A DNA stretch of 64,000 nt from Anaerotruncus sp. MC2020 (GCA_000701945.1 KL370841.1:213150-277149); one strand, 5' to 3'. Counted from the first letter of the stretch, positions 28,631 through 38,139 are shown. Notes: generated by a model not told the origin, from the sequence alone. Translations and numbers: made by a program.

Positions 28631-28858
28631 TTATTTGCTGCCGAGCATAATTATAATAAGGAGCGCTATAACGAAGCCGTAAACGGCGGTCGCCTCCGCG
28701 AGCGCACAGCCGATGATGAGCGAAGTTCTTATATCGCCCTTTGCCTCGGGCTGACGAGCGATGGACTCTGTAGCCTTAGCGGTCGCGATACCGATTCCTA
28801 TACCTGCGCCTATGCCTGTAAGTACGGCAACAGCGGCGCCCAATGCGATGATTCCCAT
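28631..28858 (-). CDS. atpE: ATP synthase c subunit, second copy
   Basis: 75 residues, two-helix hairpin with Gly-rich TM1 (GIGAGIGIGIATAKATES), ARQPEA loop and the ion-binding Glu in LAEATAVYG. It differs from the copy upstream only at residue 3 (Ile instead of Val), although by my count about 20 of 228 bases differ. The Gln and Ser that ligate Na+ in Na+-type c-rings are Ile and Ala here, which predicts proton coupling. Lies between the first copy and atpF. Confidence 0.95.
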   Translation of the reverse strand: MGIIALGAAVAVLTGIGAGIGIGIATAKATESIARQPEAKGDIRTSLIIGCALAEATAVYGFVIALLIIIMLGSK

Positions 28859-28886
28859 TTTATTTTACCTCCATTTATGTGCTGTA

Positions 28887-28900
28887 GGGGACGGCGTCCC
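28887..28900. repeat. short palindrome between the atpE copies
   Basis: GGGACG-G-CGTCCC preceded by GTAG, resembling the TAGGGGC repeats. It sits in the 57-base spacer between the two c-subunit genes. Confidence 0.55.
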
Positions 28901-28915
28901 GTTCTGTGAACACAA

Positions 28916-29143
28916 TTACTTGCTTCCGAGCATGATGATTATCAGCAGTGCGATAACGAAGCCGTAAACAGCGGTAGCCTCCGCGAGCGCACAGCCGATG
29001 ATGAGCGAAGTTCTTATATCGCCCTTTGCCTCGGGCTGACGGGCGATGGACTCCGTAGCCTTAGCGGTCGCGATACCTATTCCTATACCTGCGCCAATGC
29101 CCGTAAGTACGGCAACAGCGGCGCCTAATGCGATAACTCCCAT
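28916..29143 (-). CDS. atpE: ATP synthase c subunit, first copy
   Basis: 75 residues from the ATG at 29143, preceded by GGAGGTAATTGAAT. Same protein as the second copy except Val3. It forms the membrane rotor ring; the essential carboxylate is in LAEATAVYG. Only a few bases separate its start from the atpB stop. Most differences between the two copies are silent and cluster at the ends, so the middle may have been homogenised by gene conversion. Confidence 0.95.
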   Translation of the reverse strand: MGVIALGAAVAVLTGIGAGIGIGIATAKATESIARQPEAKGDIRTSLIIGCALAEATAVYGFVIALLIIIMLGSK

Positions 29144-29145
29144 AT

Positions 29146-29883
29146 TCAATTACCTCCGTGAAGTTTTTTGCGTTTTTTCAGCTTTTTGCCATCGTGACCC
29201 TCTTCCTCCTCGATAGCCTCAGCGAGGTACAGCGAGGTGAGGAAGGAGAACACGTAAGCCTGTAGAATACCGTCGAAGATGTCGAAATACGCGCTCGCGA
29301 TGAGCGGCACGCCTATCGCGGGGACATGGACATACATTCTTATAGCTATCTTGATCAGCTCCATGACGATGTGCGCCGCGAGGACGTTTCCGAAGAGTCG
29401 CATACACAGCGACAGCGGGCGCGTGACGAGGTCGAGCACATTCAGCGGATTGAGGAAGCTCTTCAGCCATTTGAGCGGACCCTTTTTGAGTATGAAGGCG
29501 ACCTGTACGAGTATGATAGCCATGCCCGCAAGTGCAGCCGTGACGTTTACGTCCTTTGTCGGCGGTACGAAGCCGAATATACCCATGATATTCGACACAC
29601 CTATGTAGAGGATGAATGTCTCGAGAATAGGTACATACCTCTTTCCGCCCTCACCGAGCGCCTCGGTGAACATCTTGTCGAGCATCCCGATGAACGACTC
29701 GAGCAGGCACTGCGCACCTGTCGGGACTTTTTTCAGGTTCCTCGTGAATATTATGGACAGCAGTACCAGTACAGCCATGATTATCCATGTCACGACGCAG
29801 GAATCGGCGATAGGTATGCCTCCGAATACAGGTATAGTAAAGGCGACCTTATTTTCAAGCTCTTCTATCAGCTCTTCTGCCAT
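29146..29883 (-). CDS. atpB: ATP synthase a subunit
   Basis: 245 residues, multi-spanning. The essential arginine is in TRPLSLCMRLFGNVLAAH, and the C-terminal helix has FDGILQAYVFSFLTSLYLAEA. It forms the two half-channels facing the c-ring. The C-terminus carries an unusual extra charged tail (EEEEGHDGKKLKKRKK). First gene of the operon; no atpI or uncI lies upstream. AAGGGTG precedes the ATG. Confidence 0.95.
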   Translation of the reverse strand: MAEELIEELENKVAFTIPVFGGIPIADSCVVTWIIMAVLVLLSIIFTRNLKKVPTGAQCLLESFIGMLDKMFTEALGEGGKRYVPILETFILYIGVSNIMGIFGFVPPTKDVNVTAALAGMAIILVQVAFILKKGPLKWLKSFLNPLNVLDLVTRPLSLCMRLFGNVLAAHIVMELIKIAIRMYVHVPAIGVPLIASAYFDIFDGILQAYVFSFLTSLYLAEAIEEEEGHDGKKLKKRKKLHGGN

Positions 29884-29922
29884 TATAGCACCTTCCCTTC
29901 ATTTGAAGCTCAAATATGAAGA

Positions 29923-29953
29923 AACGGAGACTGCGATTGTGCATATCTCCGTT
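29923..29953 (-). promoter_or_regulatory. leader hairpin of the atp operon
   Basis: AACGGAGA (29923-29930) pairs with TCTCCGTT (29946-29953) in the leader; on the minus strand it is followed by TCTTCATATTTG. It could be a weak attenuator or mRNA stabiliser. Confidence 0.4.
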
Positions 29954-29999
29954 GATAAGTCAGCAATAGTGGTATGCATTAAATGTTCCACATACATAT

Positions 30000-30028
30000 A
30001 TAATATAACAAAACTTTAACAAAGTCAA
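30000..30028 (-). promoter_or_regulatory. promoter of the atp operon
   Basis: On the minus strand TTGACT (30023-30028), 17-bp spacer, TATTAT (30000-30005), about 117 bases before atpB. Confidence 0.75.
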
Positions 30029-30085
30029 GACCTTTGTCAGATTTGTTACCAATATTTGGCATTTTTACTATATAGCCGTCAGCCG

Positions 30086-30424
30086 TCAGCGCTCCGTATC
30101 GCCCTGCGCGAGGCTTATCGCCCTGTTGAGGCGCTCGACTGCGCTCGTATTGAGCTTGTCCGAGAGGCGCAGGCGGTCGAGCTCCTTCTTGAAGGCGGCG
30201 AGCTCCTCCGCGAGCTTCTTCATGACCTCGGTGTTATGGAGCTGTTTCTCCTCGAGGGCACATACCCTCACGATGAGGTCGTTTATATTTGCCGCGAGCG
30301 CTTCATTCGCGGCATTCTGCTTTTCGCCGAAGTCAGTCAGCTTCTCGCCCGACTTGAACACACCGACCTTTTCGTGTCCGTCGAAGGTGTGCATTTTCTC
30401 GTTTGTAAGCTTCATATCAGACAT
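30086..30424 (-). CDS. small coiled-coil protein of unknown function
   Basis: 112 residues from the ATG at 30424 (GGGAG 8 bases before it). A short N-terminal part (KMHTFDGHEKVGVFKSGEKL) is followed by a long predicted coiled coil (NAANEALAANINDLIVRVCALEEKQ and onward). No membrane segment, no recognised domain. It is the last gene of the glycan operon, 28 bases after the reductase gene, so a structural or chain-length role in glycan assembly is possible but unproven. Confidence 0.7.
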   Translation of the reverse strand: MSDMKLTNEKMHTFDGHEKVGVFKSGEKLTDFGEKQNAANEALAANINDLIVRVCALEEKQLHNTEVMKKLAEELAAFKKELDRLRLSDKLNTSAVERLNRAISLAQGDTER

Positions 30425-30451
30425 TTTGTTCACTCCCTCTTCTGCGGGTGT

Positions 30452-31414
30452 TTACACGCCCAATGATGTTCCGTAGTTTCCGAGTTTCTGTCTCCACCAG
30501 CCGAGCGTATCGGAGATAGTCTGCTCCATAGTTATCTCGGCCTTCCAGCCCGTATCCGCGTATATCTGCGACACATCGGGCTCTATTATCGGTATGTCGG
30601 ACGCGCGCATACGTGCGGGGTCCTGCGTGACGGTGATGTCCGCCTCCGAGAGGCTCAGCGCCGTGTCGAGGATATACTGTATCTCGACCGCCTTACCGCG
30701 CCCGATGTTGTAGACCTTGCCGCTCACGCCCTTTTCCGCGAGCAGACGGTATGCCCTGACCACGTCGCGGACGTCCGTGAAATCGCGCATCGCGGAGAGG
30801 TTGCCGACCTTCATCTCGGGCGGACGCATACCCTTTTCAGCCTCCGCTATCTGTCGGCAGAAGTCGGAGATGACGAATATCTCGCTCTGCGCGGGTCCCG
30901 AGTGGTTGAATGCGCGCACCATTACGATATCCATTTTGTACGCGCGGACGTAAATGCGGCTTATCATCTCCTGACAAGCCTTTGTCGCGGCGTAGATATT
31001 GCCTGGGTTGAGGGGCTCGCTCTCACTGAGGGGGCACGCGCCCTCCCTGATGAAGCCGTATTCCTCGCCCGTGCCTATCATTATCACGCGGATATCCTTT
31101 TTTTCGGCGGCACGCACGGCTTCGAGCACGTTTATCGAGCCGACCACGTTTATCTCCGCGGTGAGCTGAGGCTTTCTCCACGACACCGCCACGGAGCTCT
31201 GCGCCGCGAGATGGAATACCACGTCGGGGACGACCTCCGCTATCAGCGCGGAGATATCCTCCGCCTTCATTATATCGAGGGTGTGTACCGCACACGCCTC
31301 CTTTATGCTCTCAGACGGCAGGCAGGTAGCGTGTACCTCCGCGCCCGCAGAGGCGAGCTCGCGGATGAGGTAGCCTCCAACGAAGCCTGCTCCGCCGATT
31401 ATCAAAGCCTTCAT
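30452..31414 (-). CDS. rmd: GDP-6-deoxy-lyxo-4-hexulose reductase-like (RMD) NAD-epimerase family
   Basis: 320 residues, extended short-chain dehydrogenase fold: nucleotide site GGAGFVGGYL, VVFHLAAQSSVAVSW, catalytic YAATK (YxxxK), and VRAFNHSGPAQSEIFVISDF, which fits RMD-type reductases that turn the Gmd product into GDP-D-rhamnose. With gmd and the guanylyltransferase upstream, a full mannose-1-P to GDP-D-rhamnose route is present. A different 6-deoxy or 4-keto sugar product cannot be excluded from sequence alone. Confidence 0.75.
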   Translation of the reverse strand: MKALIIGGAGFVGGYLIRELASAGAEVHATCLPSESIKEACAVHTLDIMKAEDISALIAEVVPDVVFHLAAQSSVAVSWRKPQLTAEINVVGSINVLEAVRAAEKKDIRVIMIGTGEEYGFIREGACPLSESEPLNPGNIYAATKACQEMISRIYVRAYKMDIVMVRAFNHSGPAQSEIFVISDFCRQIAEAEKGMRPPEMKVGNLSAMRDFTDVRDVVRAYRLLAEKGVSGKVYNIGRGKAVEIQYILDTALSLSEADITVTQDPARMRASDIPIIEPDVSQIYADTGWKAEITMEQTISDTLGWWRQKLGNYGTSLGV

Positions 31415-31423
31415 AGTTTATCC

Positions 31424-32548
31424 TCACTCATTCGACAGGGACTCATAGAGCCTCCTGATTATATCCTTTTCGTTGAAGTCGCGCTTTACGCGTATCGCGG
31501 CATTCCTGCCGAGCTTCTCGCGCAGGAGCTTGTCCTCCGCGAGCTTGTTTATCGCCGCCGCGAGCGCCTTCGGGGACGACGGCGGCACTGTCAGACCCGT
31601 AACGCCGTGCAGGCTGACGTGCGGCACTCCCGACGGGAGGCTCGTGTTGATGACGGGCTTGCCGTAGACCATAGCCTCGAGCTGTACTATGCCGAATGCC
31701 TCGCTCTTGACCACCGACGGGAGCACGAAGATATCGCAGTCCGCGTATGCCTGTCGGAGCTCGTCATCGGGCAGGAAGCCCAGAAAATGAATCTTGTCCG
31801 ACAGCCCGTGCGTGTCGGCGTAGCGTCTGAGGCTGTCCTCGAGCTGACCCGTGCCCGCGATGAAGAGCTCACATCCGCGAACGTCGCGGAATGCGCGCAG
31901 GAGCACGTCCACGCCCTTGTAGTAGACGAGCCTGCCCGTGAAAAAGACCTTCACGGCGCTCTTGTCGGTGAGCTTGTCCGTCAGGAAGGGACGCCGCTCT
32001 ATGGCGAGGTAATCCTCGGGTGTGATACCGTAGGGCAGTATGCGGCACTTCTCCCTGAACTGCGGGAGAACGTCGGAGCCGTCGATATGCCCCTGCGTAG
32101 CCACGAATATGATGTCCGCACGCCTGAGCAGGTACATCATGAACGGGCGGTAGAACAGCATCAGCTTCTTCTGCTTGACGATGTCGCTGTGCCACGATAC
32201 GGCGACCTTTCCCCTGTATCCCGACACCAGCAGAGCCGCGTCCGCAAGCGGGAACGGGACGTTGATATGCACCGCGTCCGCACTTTTCGCCATTTTTCGG
32301 AACAGCCGCACGAACGACAGCGACAGCGGACACGAAAAATACGTGCCGAGACTGCCCGCGCGTGTCAGCTCCACGCCGTTCACGCGCTCATGTACGGTAG
32401 CTCCCCTGCCGTCGCGGCAGACGAGTGTGCGCACCTCCGCACCGAGCGGCGAAAGCTCCTCGGAATACTGGCGGACAAGGCTCTCGATACCGCCGATATG
32501 CGGATAATACGCCTTGTTGACCTCCAGCACCCTGAATCGTCTGCCCAT
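31424..32548 (-). CDS. GT4 family glycosyltransferase
   Basis: 374 residues, GT-B fold retaining glycosyltransferase. N-terminal acceptor domain opens with VLEVNKAYYPHIGGIESLVRQ (GGIE glycine loop); the donor domain has FFTGRLVYYKGVDVLLRAF and the EX7E motif in EAFGIVQLE. It probably adds a mannosyl or rhamnosyl residue from the GDP-sugars made in this operon. Start shares its first base with the upstream stop (TGATG). Confidence 0.88.
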   Translation of the reverse strand: MGRRFRVLEVNKAYYPHIGGIESLVRQYSEELSPLGAEVRTLVCRDGRGATVHERVNGVELTRAGSLGTYFSCPLSLSFVRLFRKMAKSADAVHINVPFPLADAALLVSGYRGKVAVSWHSDIVKQKKLMLFYRPFMMYLLRRADIIFVATQGHIDGSDVLPQFREKCRILPYGITPEDYLAIERRPFLTDKLTDKSAVKVFFTGRLVYYKGVDVLLRAFRDVRGCELFIAGTGQLEDSLRRYADTHGLSDKIHFLGFLPDDELRQAYADCDIFVLPSVVKSEAFGIVQLEAMVYGKPVINTSLPSGVPHVSLHGVTGLTVPPSSPKALAAAINKLAEDKLLREKLGRNAAIRVKRDFNEKDIIRRLYESLSNE

Positions 32549-32820
32549 CAGCCCGTGAGTCCGTTCTCGCGGCAGTGCTTCATGACGAAGTCCTGCATAT
32601 CAATGCCTGCCGCCTTGCCGAGCTCCATGAGCTCGCGCGTCCTGTCGATGAAATCCTGGTCTGCCTCGAGCCTGTCGGTAGTGAGGCGCTCGATGAATTC
32701 GGGGAGGTAGGACTCCATTTCCATGCGGAACTCGTCCTCTGCCGTCAGGAAGTTGGAAAAGTCGAATTCCTGCGGCTTTTCAGCCTCATTTGTCTCGGGG
32801 TTCTTTATTTCTTCGCTCAT
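32548..32820 (-). CDS. small acidic protein of unknown function
   Basis: 90 residues, acidic, no membrane segment. The C-terminal half (QDFIDRTRELMELGKAAGIDMQDFVMKHC) looks helical. AAGGAG inside the upstream gene precedes the ATG, which immediately follows that gene's stop; its own stop overlaps the next glycosyltransferase start. Tight packing between two glycosyltransferases suggests a partner or regulator, but no family is recognised. Confidence 0.7.
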   Translation of the reverse strand: MSEEIKNPETNEAEKPQEFDFSNFLTAEDEFRMEMESYLPEFIERLTTDRLEADQDFIDRTRELMELGKAAGIDMQDFVMKHCRENGLTG

Positions 32821-33966
32821 TTATTTCAGCTCCTTGTAAATATCGTAAAGCATCTCTGCCGATTTGTCCCATGTGAACTGCTTTGCGCGTTCTCTGCCGC
32901 GCACGCCGAGCTCTCTGCGGAGCTCCTCCGAGCCGTAGAGCTTCTCCAGCCCGTCGGCGATGCTCTCCTCGGAGTATGCGTCGCATATCACCGCGCAGTC
33001 GCCCGTCACCTCGGGGAGTGAAGCCGCGTCCGACGCGAGCACGGGGACTCCGCTCGCCATAGCCTCGAGAGGCGGCATACCGAAGCCCTCGTATATCGAC
33101 GGGAAGACGAACGCGAGCGCGCCGCACATGAGCGGGTTCATGTCCTCGGCGGGGACGTACTTCGTGAAAACGACCTGCTCGGCAAGCCCGAGCTCCTTGA
33201 CGCGTGCGAATATGCCGTCGTACAGCCAGCCCTTGCCGCCCGCGAGCACGAGCTTCGGGGCGTCCTTGTGGCGTCCGCAGAAAATGTGGCAGGCGGTGAT
33301 GAGGCGCTCGAGGTTCTTGCGGGGCTCTATTGTGCCGACGTAGAGGAAGTATTCGCCCTCTATACCGAGCGACGCCTTGACCTGCGGAATGCGCTCGGGC
33401 TCGGTGCAGGGGCGGAACTTATCAAGGTCGACTCCGCACGGCACCACGCGTATCTTGCCCTCGTGCTTGGGGAAATACTTGATTATCTCGCTTTTCGAGA
33501 ACTCGGAATCGGTGACTATCATATCCGCGCGCTTCATCGACTTTTTCAAGCCCATGTTCAGCATGAGCTTTGTGCGTCCGCGGACGGTCTCGGGGAACGC
33601 CTTGTAGACCATGTCATGCACGGTCACGACCGTCCTTCCGTGTACTCCTGGGGGGACGATGTAGTTGAAAAAGTGCGATACATCGGCTTCCTTTCCGAAG
33701 AAGAAGCTGTACGGGAACGGCACGAACGTCGTCGCGGCACGGTACATATAGCCCGAGAAATGCACGAGCTTTGTGCCGATGTTATCGCCCGCGAACGGGG
33801 CGATGCGCTCGAGCTTGATGTGGTCGTCGGTGCGCGAGAAGAAGTTGTAGGTGTACTTGTTCTCGGGGTGCAGGCGCGCCATAGCCATAGTCTGTCCCGC
33901 CTCGCACCAGCCTATGCCCGTGATACGGTCGCTGATGAGCGGTATTGCGTCAAATGCGATATTCAA
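32821..33966 (-). CDS. GT4 family glycosyltransferase (TTG start)
   Basis: 381 residues from a TTG at 33966, chosen because the protein then starts LNIAFDAIPLISDRITGIG as GT4 enzymes do, with AGGTGGG upstream; the longer frame reads through a hairpin and the end of another gene. Donor domain: YLYVGTIEPRKNLERLI-like segment (FLYVGTIEPRKN) and EGFGMPPLE as the EX7E motif. Similar to mannosyltransferases of the WbaZ/MtfB type. It follows a palindrome at 33996-34015. Confidence 0.87.
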   Translation of the reverse strand: MNIAFDAIPLISDRITGIGWCEAGQTMAMARLHPENKYTYNFFSRTDDHIKLERIAPFAGDNIGTKLVHFSGYMYRAATTFVPFPYSFFFGKEADVSHFFNYIVPPGVHGRTVVTVHDMVYKAFPETVRGRTKLMLNMGLKKSMKRADMIVTDSEFSKSEIIKYFPKHEGKIRVVPCGVDLDKFRPCTEPERIPQVKASLGIEGEYFLYVGTIEPRKNLERLITACHIFCGRHKDAPKLVLAGGKGWLYDGIFARVKELGLAEQVVFTKYVPAEDMNPLMCGALAFVFPSIYEGFGMPPLEAMASGVPVLASDAASLPEVTGDCAVICDAYSEESIADGLEKLYGSEELRRELGVRGRERAKQFTWDKSAEMLYDIYKELK

Positions 33967-33995
33967 CAGGTCTTCCCACCTTTGTAAATGTAAGC

Positions 33996-34015
33996 GCCGC
34001 CGCATCTGCGGCGGC
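33996..34015 (-). terminator. hairpin after the 56-aa gene
   Basis: GCCGCCGCA-TC-TGCGGCGGC, a 9-bp GC-rich stem one base after the stop of the small gene; minus-strand tail GCTTACATTT is only weakly T-rich. Likely a partial terminator or mRNA-stabilising stem inside the glycan operon. Confidence 0.5.
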
Positions 34016-34016
34016 G

Positions 34017-34187
34017 TCAGTGTGTGTAGTGTATGAATCCGATAATGCAGTAGATGACGACTGCCGCGAGCGCGATGACGAGCAATCTCGCCGACCTCTT
34101 CGGACGGCGCACGGCGTACACGGTCAGTCCCGCCGCGAGCAGGACTGCGCACGAAAGCGGCAGTATTATGTCGAAAAACAGCTTCAT
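34017..34187 (-). CDS. 56-residue two-helix membrane protein
   Basis: A short gene found by reading the gap: ATG at 34187, TGA at 34017-34019. The product starts MKLFFDIILPLSCAVLLAAG, has a basic centre (VRRPKRSARL) and a second helix (LVIALAAVVIYCIIGFIHY). The ATG overlaps the upstream stop as ATGA, the same coupling seen for other genes here, which supports it being translated. Both termini would face the same side, with the basic loop in the cytoplasm. No family is recognised. Confidence 0.65.
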   Translation of the reverse strand: MKLFFDIILPLSCAVLLAAGLTVYAVRRPKRSARLLVIALAAVVIYCIIGFIHYTH

Positions 34188-34450
34188 CTCAGCTTTTCTT
34201 CTATCTGAGCCTCGAGCTTGGCGAGGTATGCGTCGGTGTCCTCGACGGAAAAGCCGCGTACTCCGAAGAAGCCGCCCTTTTCGCGTTTCAGCTCCATCGC
34301 CGACACCTTTTCGAGCTCGGCGCGTATCTTATCGGGAGCGACATCGCCGCTCTCAGCCATGTACAGGAGCGCATTCAGCGCGTCCGTCTTGGTGAGAACT
34401 GACACCTTGTTATAGCCGCCCTTTTCGTCTTTCAGAATGTCCATTCTCAT
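34184..34450 (-). CDS. small protein of unknown function in glycan operon
   Basis: 88 residues. N-terminal MRMDILKDEKGGYNKVSVLTKTDAL, then two helical stretches and a C-terminal GFSVEDTDAYLAKLEAQIEEKL. The last segment resembles the short motif of DivIVA-like proteins that bind membranes, but this is weak. AGAGGTAAAA precedes the start; 13 bases separate it from gmd, and its stop is coupled to the 56-residue membrane protein, so the two may act together. Confidence 0.65.
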   Translation of the reverse strand: MRMDILKDEKGGYNKVSVLTKTDALNALLYMAESGDVAPDKIRAELEKVSAMELKREKGGFFGVRGFSVEDTDAYLAKLEAQIEEKLR

Positions 34451-34463
34451 TTTTACCTCTGGC

Positions 34464-35525
<1,062 letters not shown>

Positions 35526-35590
35526 TTATCCGAATTTTCGGGACATTTTTAATATTTACCGCGAGCGGTACCGTAATTGCGCATTACGAA

Positions 35591-36655
35591 TCATATAAGC
35601 TCGTTTCTGCCCTGCTCCCTGAGCTGAGCGATCACCTTCTTGACGTCCTGAGTGTTGTTCTTCGAGCACACGAGCAGGACATCGTCCGTATCGACGATGA
35701 TGATGTCTCTCGTACCGACCGCCGCTATCAGGCGCTTGCCGCCGCAGACAGTCGTGCGCTTGGAGTCAACGGTGATGACGTCGCCGTCGATGAAGTTCTT
35801 GTCGTCGTCGGTCTCGTTGATTCGCTCAACAGCGAGCCAGCTCCCGACGTCGTCCCAGCCGAAGCTTCCGGGGATAGTGTAGATGTGCTTCGCCTTCTCC
35901 ATTATGCCGAAGTCGACGGATTCACTGCGGAATGCGGTGAACTCCTTGACCAGCACCTCCTCAAAATCGGGAGTGCCGAACGCCTCTCCGATACGCACCG
36001 CGCCCTCGTATATATCGGGCATGAGCGTTTTCAGATTGAGCATTATCGAGGATATCTTCCACACGAACATACCGCTGTTCCAGAGATATCTGCCCGATGC
36101 AAGGTAGTCCTTTGCGGTCGCGAGGTCGGGCTTCTCGACGAAGCGCTCAACTGCGTAAACGTCGCCTTTTTCCTCGCCGAAATTGATGTAGCCGTAGCCC
36201 GTCTCGGGATATTCGGGCGTTATGCCTATGGTGACGAGGCGCTTGCCCTTCTCGGCAGCCTTCATCGCCTTTTTCAGCGTGTTGATGTAGATGTTCTCGT
36301 AGCCGATGAGGTGGTCGGAGGGGAGCACGAGCATTATCGCGTCCTCGTACTTGCGGCTGATGACCGCCGCCGCAAAGGCAATGCACGGAGCAGTGTTCCT
36401 TGCGCAGGGCTCTGCGAGTATGTTCTCCCTCGGCACGTTCGGGAGCTGCTCGTGAACGAGCTCGGTATACGCCGCATTTGTGACGATGTAGATATCCTCC
36501 TCCTCGACTATGGGGAGAAGCCTCTTGACCGTCTTCTGTATCATCGTCTCTCCGTCCTTTGTCAGTGAGAGAAACTGCTTGGGAGTTGCGTTACGGCTCT
36601 TGGGCCAGAAGCGCTCGCCGCGTCCGCCCGCCATTATCACCGCTGTTGTCTTCAT
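35591..36655 (-). CDS. manC: mannose-1-phosphate guanylyltransferase
   Basis: 354 residues. Nucleotidyltransferase signature MAGGRGERFWPKSRNATPKQ, then PSDHLIGYENIY, GYGYINFGE and VERFVEKPD, followed by a beta-helix C-terminus. It lacks the phosphomannose isomerase domain of about 480-residue bifunctional enzymes, so it should make only GDP-mannose. The start overlaps the stop of the sugar transferase gene (ATGA). Supplies the substrate for gmd. Confidence 0.93.
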   Translation of the reverse strand: MKTTAVIMAGGRGERFWPKSRNATPKQFLSLTKDGETMIQKTVKRLLPIVEEEDIYIVTNAAYTELVHEQLPNVPRENILAEPCARNTAPCIAFAAAVISRKYEDAIMLVLPSDHLIGYENIYINTLKKAMKAAEKGKRLVTIGITPEYPETGYGYINFGEEKGDVYAVERFVEKPDLATAKDYLASGRYLWNSGMFVWKISSIMLNLKTLMPDIYEGAVRIGEAFGTPDFEEVLVKEFTAFRSESVDFGIMEKAKHIYTIPGSFGWDDVGSWLAVERINETDDDKNFIDGDVITVDSKRTTVCGGKRLIAAVGTRDIIIVDTDDVLLVCSKNNTQDVKKVIAQLREQGRNELI

Positions 36656-38034
36656 TTATTATCCTCTTCTCTTCTGCTCTCCTGCTCGATGAGCCCTCCG
36701 CCTGCTTCGGCGTTGGACTTTGGCGGGAAGAGCATGGTCTTTATAGTCATGAGAATTATCTGCAAGTCCATTCGGAACGAGTAATTCTCTATGTACATCA
36801 GGTCCATTTTGAGCTTGTCATAGGGGACGGTGTCATAGACGCCCGTGACCTGTGCATAGCCCGTAAGACCTGCCTTTACCTTTAATCTGAACTCGAACTC
36901 TGGCATCTCCTTCCTGTACTCCTCGGAGAGCTCGGGACGCTCGGGGCGCGGTCCTACCACGGACATATCGCCCTTGAGTATGTTCAGCAGCTGCGGGAGC
37001 TCGTCGAGCCTTACCTTGCGGAGGAACCTGCCTATCGGAGTGATACGCGGGTCGTCGTCCGAGGCGAGCACGGGACCGCTGAGTTTTTCGGCGTCAACGA
37101 CCATGCTGCGGAATTTCAGCACGTCAAAGACCTTGCCGTCAATGGTGAGGCGCTTCTGCTTGTAGAGCACGGGACCGCCGTCGTGGAGCTTTATCGCTAA
37201 CGCCGCGAATATCATGAACGGCGAGACGAGTATCAGCGTAACGAGCGAGAATACGATGTCAAACAGGCGCTTGAGCACCTTCTGCTCGACGTCGAGACCG
37301 TAGTTCCTGCACAGGAGGAGCGGGGTATCGAACAGGCGTATGTCGTCGGCGCCTCTTATGATAATATCGGATATTTTCGGCGCGATATACGCTCTCACCG
37401 ACTTTTCATAGCAGAATTTGAGGTAGTCATTGCGCTGTTCAGCGGGGATATCGCAGATAATGACGCCCTCGTACTTGAGTATGAGCTCGCGTATCTTGTC
37501 CTCGGGCTCGGAAATGCTCACGGACTCGCATATCATGTACTTGTCCACGCGCTGACTCATCTTCAGCACGAGAGCCGCCGCCTGATGGCTTCCGTAGAGT
37601 ATCATCAGCTTCCGCGGGGGATAAATCATGAAGTATATCCTGCCTATGCACAGCGTCCACAGGGCGATATAGCCGAAGTCCACGAGGGTGAGCAACAGCA
37701 TGGGCGTGACGGGCATGAATTTTCGTCCGATGAGGCTGATGAGGAAGTAGGACACGAAGTCCACCGCCGCAATGGATATGAGCTGTGAGTACAGCATATC
37801 CGTCTTTTTGAGGTAGCCGAGCTTGAAGCCGCCGTAGACTCTGAAAAACAGCCACACGAGCAGGGCGTATATTCCTATGAGCACCCAGTTTCCGCGCCTG
37901 TAGTACGGGAGGACTATCTCGTCGCTGTAGTAGGTGTACCACACATAGCCGAAGCCTATCGCGAGAATGCCGACCAGCACGGTCGCAGAGCAGACGGAAA
38001 TGAGCCTTTTGTATCTGTCTCTTTTACTAACCAT
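36652..38034 (-). CDS. polyprenyl-phosphate sugar-1-phosphate transferase (WcaJ/WbaP type)
   Basis: 460 residues: N-terminal bundle of about four membrane helices, a soluble Rossmann-like middle domain, then the phosphoglycosyl transferase domain with KRLFDIVFSLVTLILVSPFM, KQKRLTIDGKVFDVLKFRSM and DELPQLLNILKGDMSVVGPRP. It starts glycan synthesis by moving a sugar-1-phosphate onto undecaprenyl phosphate. It is the first gene of the operon, below a perfect promoter; no clear Shine-Dalgarno lies before the ATG, so its translation may be low. Confidence 0.92.
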   Translation of the reverse strand: MVSKRDRYKRLISVCSATVLVGILAIGFGYVWYTYYSDEIVLPYYRRGNWVLIGIYALLVWLFFRVYGGFKLGYLKKTDMLYSQLISIAAVDFVSYFLISLIGRKFMPVTPMLLLTLVDFGYIALWTLCIGRIYFMIYPPRKLMILYGSHQAAALVLKMSQRVDKYMICESVSISEPEDKIRELILKYEGVIICDIPAEQRNDYLKFCYEKSVRAYIAPKISDIIIRGADDIRLFDTPLLLCRNYGLDVEQKVLKRLFDIVFSLVTLILVSPFMIFAALAIKLHDGGPVLYKQKRLTIDGKVFDVLKFRSMVVDAEKLSGPVLASDDDPRITPIGRFLRKVRLDELPQLLNILKGDMSVVGPRPERPELSEEYRKEMPEFEFRLKVKAGLTGYAQVTGVYDTVPYDKLKMDLMYIENYSFRMDLQIILMTIKTMLFPPKSNAEAGGGLIEQESRREEDNK

Positions 38035-38073
38035 ATTTTCGCACCGTTGTCTCTTTTTGTTTCTCTTTTCTGC

Positions 38074-38091
38074 GGGAGAGGATACTCTCCC
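38074..38091 (-). promoter_or_regulatory. leader hairpin of glycan operon
   Basis: GGGAGAG-GATA-CTCTCCC, perfect 7-bp stem in the about 70-base leader between promoter and first gene, without a T-run. A possible antitermination or stability element. Confidence 0.45.
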
Positions 38092-38110
38092 TTATACATT
38101 ATATAAAGTA

Positions 38111-38139
38111 ATTATACCAAATTGCGCAGATACTGTCAA
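38111..38139 (-). promoter_or_regulatory. consensus promoter of the glycan operon
   Basis: On the minus strand TTGACA (38134-38139), 17-bp spacer, TATAAT (38111-38116), with TGG before the -10: an extremely strong match. Confidence 0.85.

Noticed and set aside
30452-31414. GDP-L-fucose synthase (fcl) for the epimerase-family gene
   Set aside because: The sequence around FNHSGPAQSEIFVISDF and the single-reductase organisation fit RMD better; a small residual doubt is stated in the entry.
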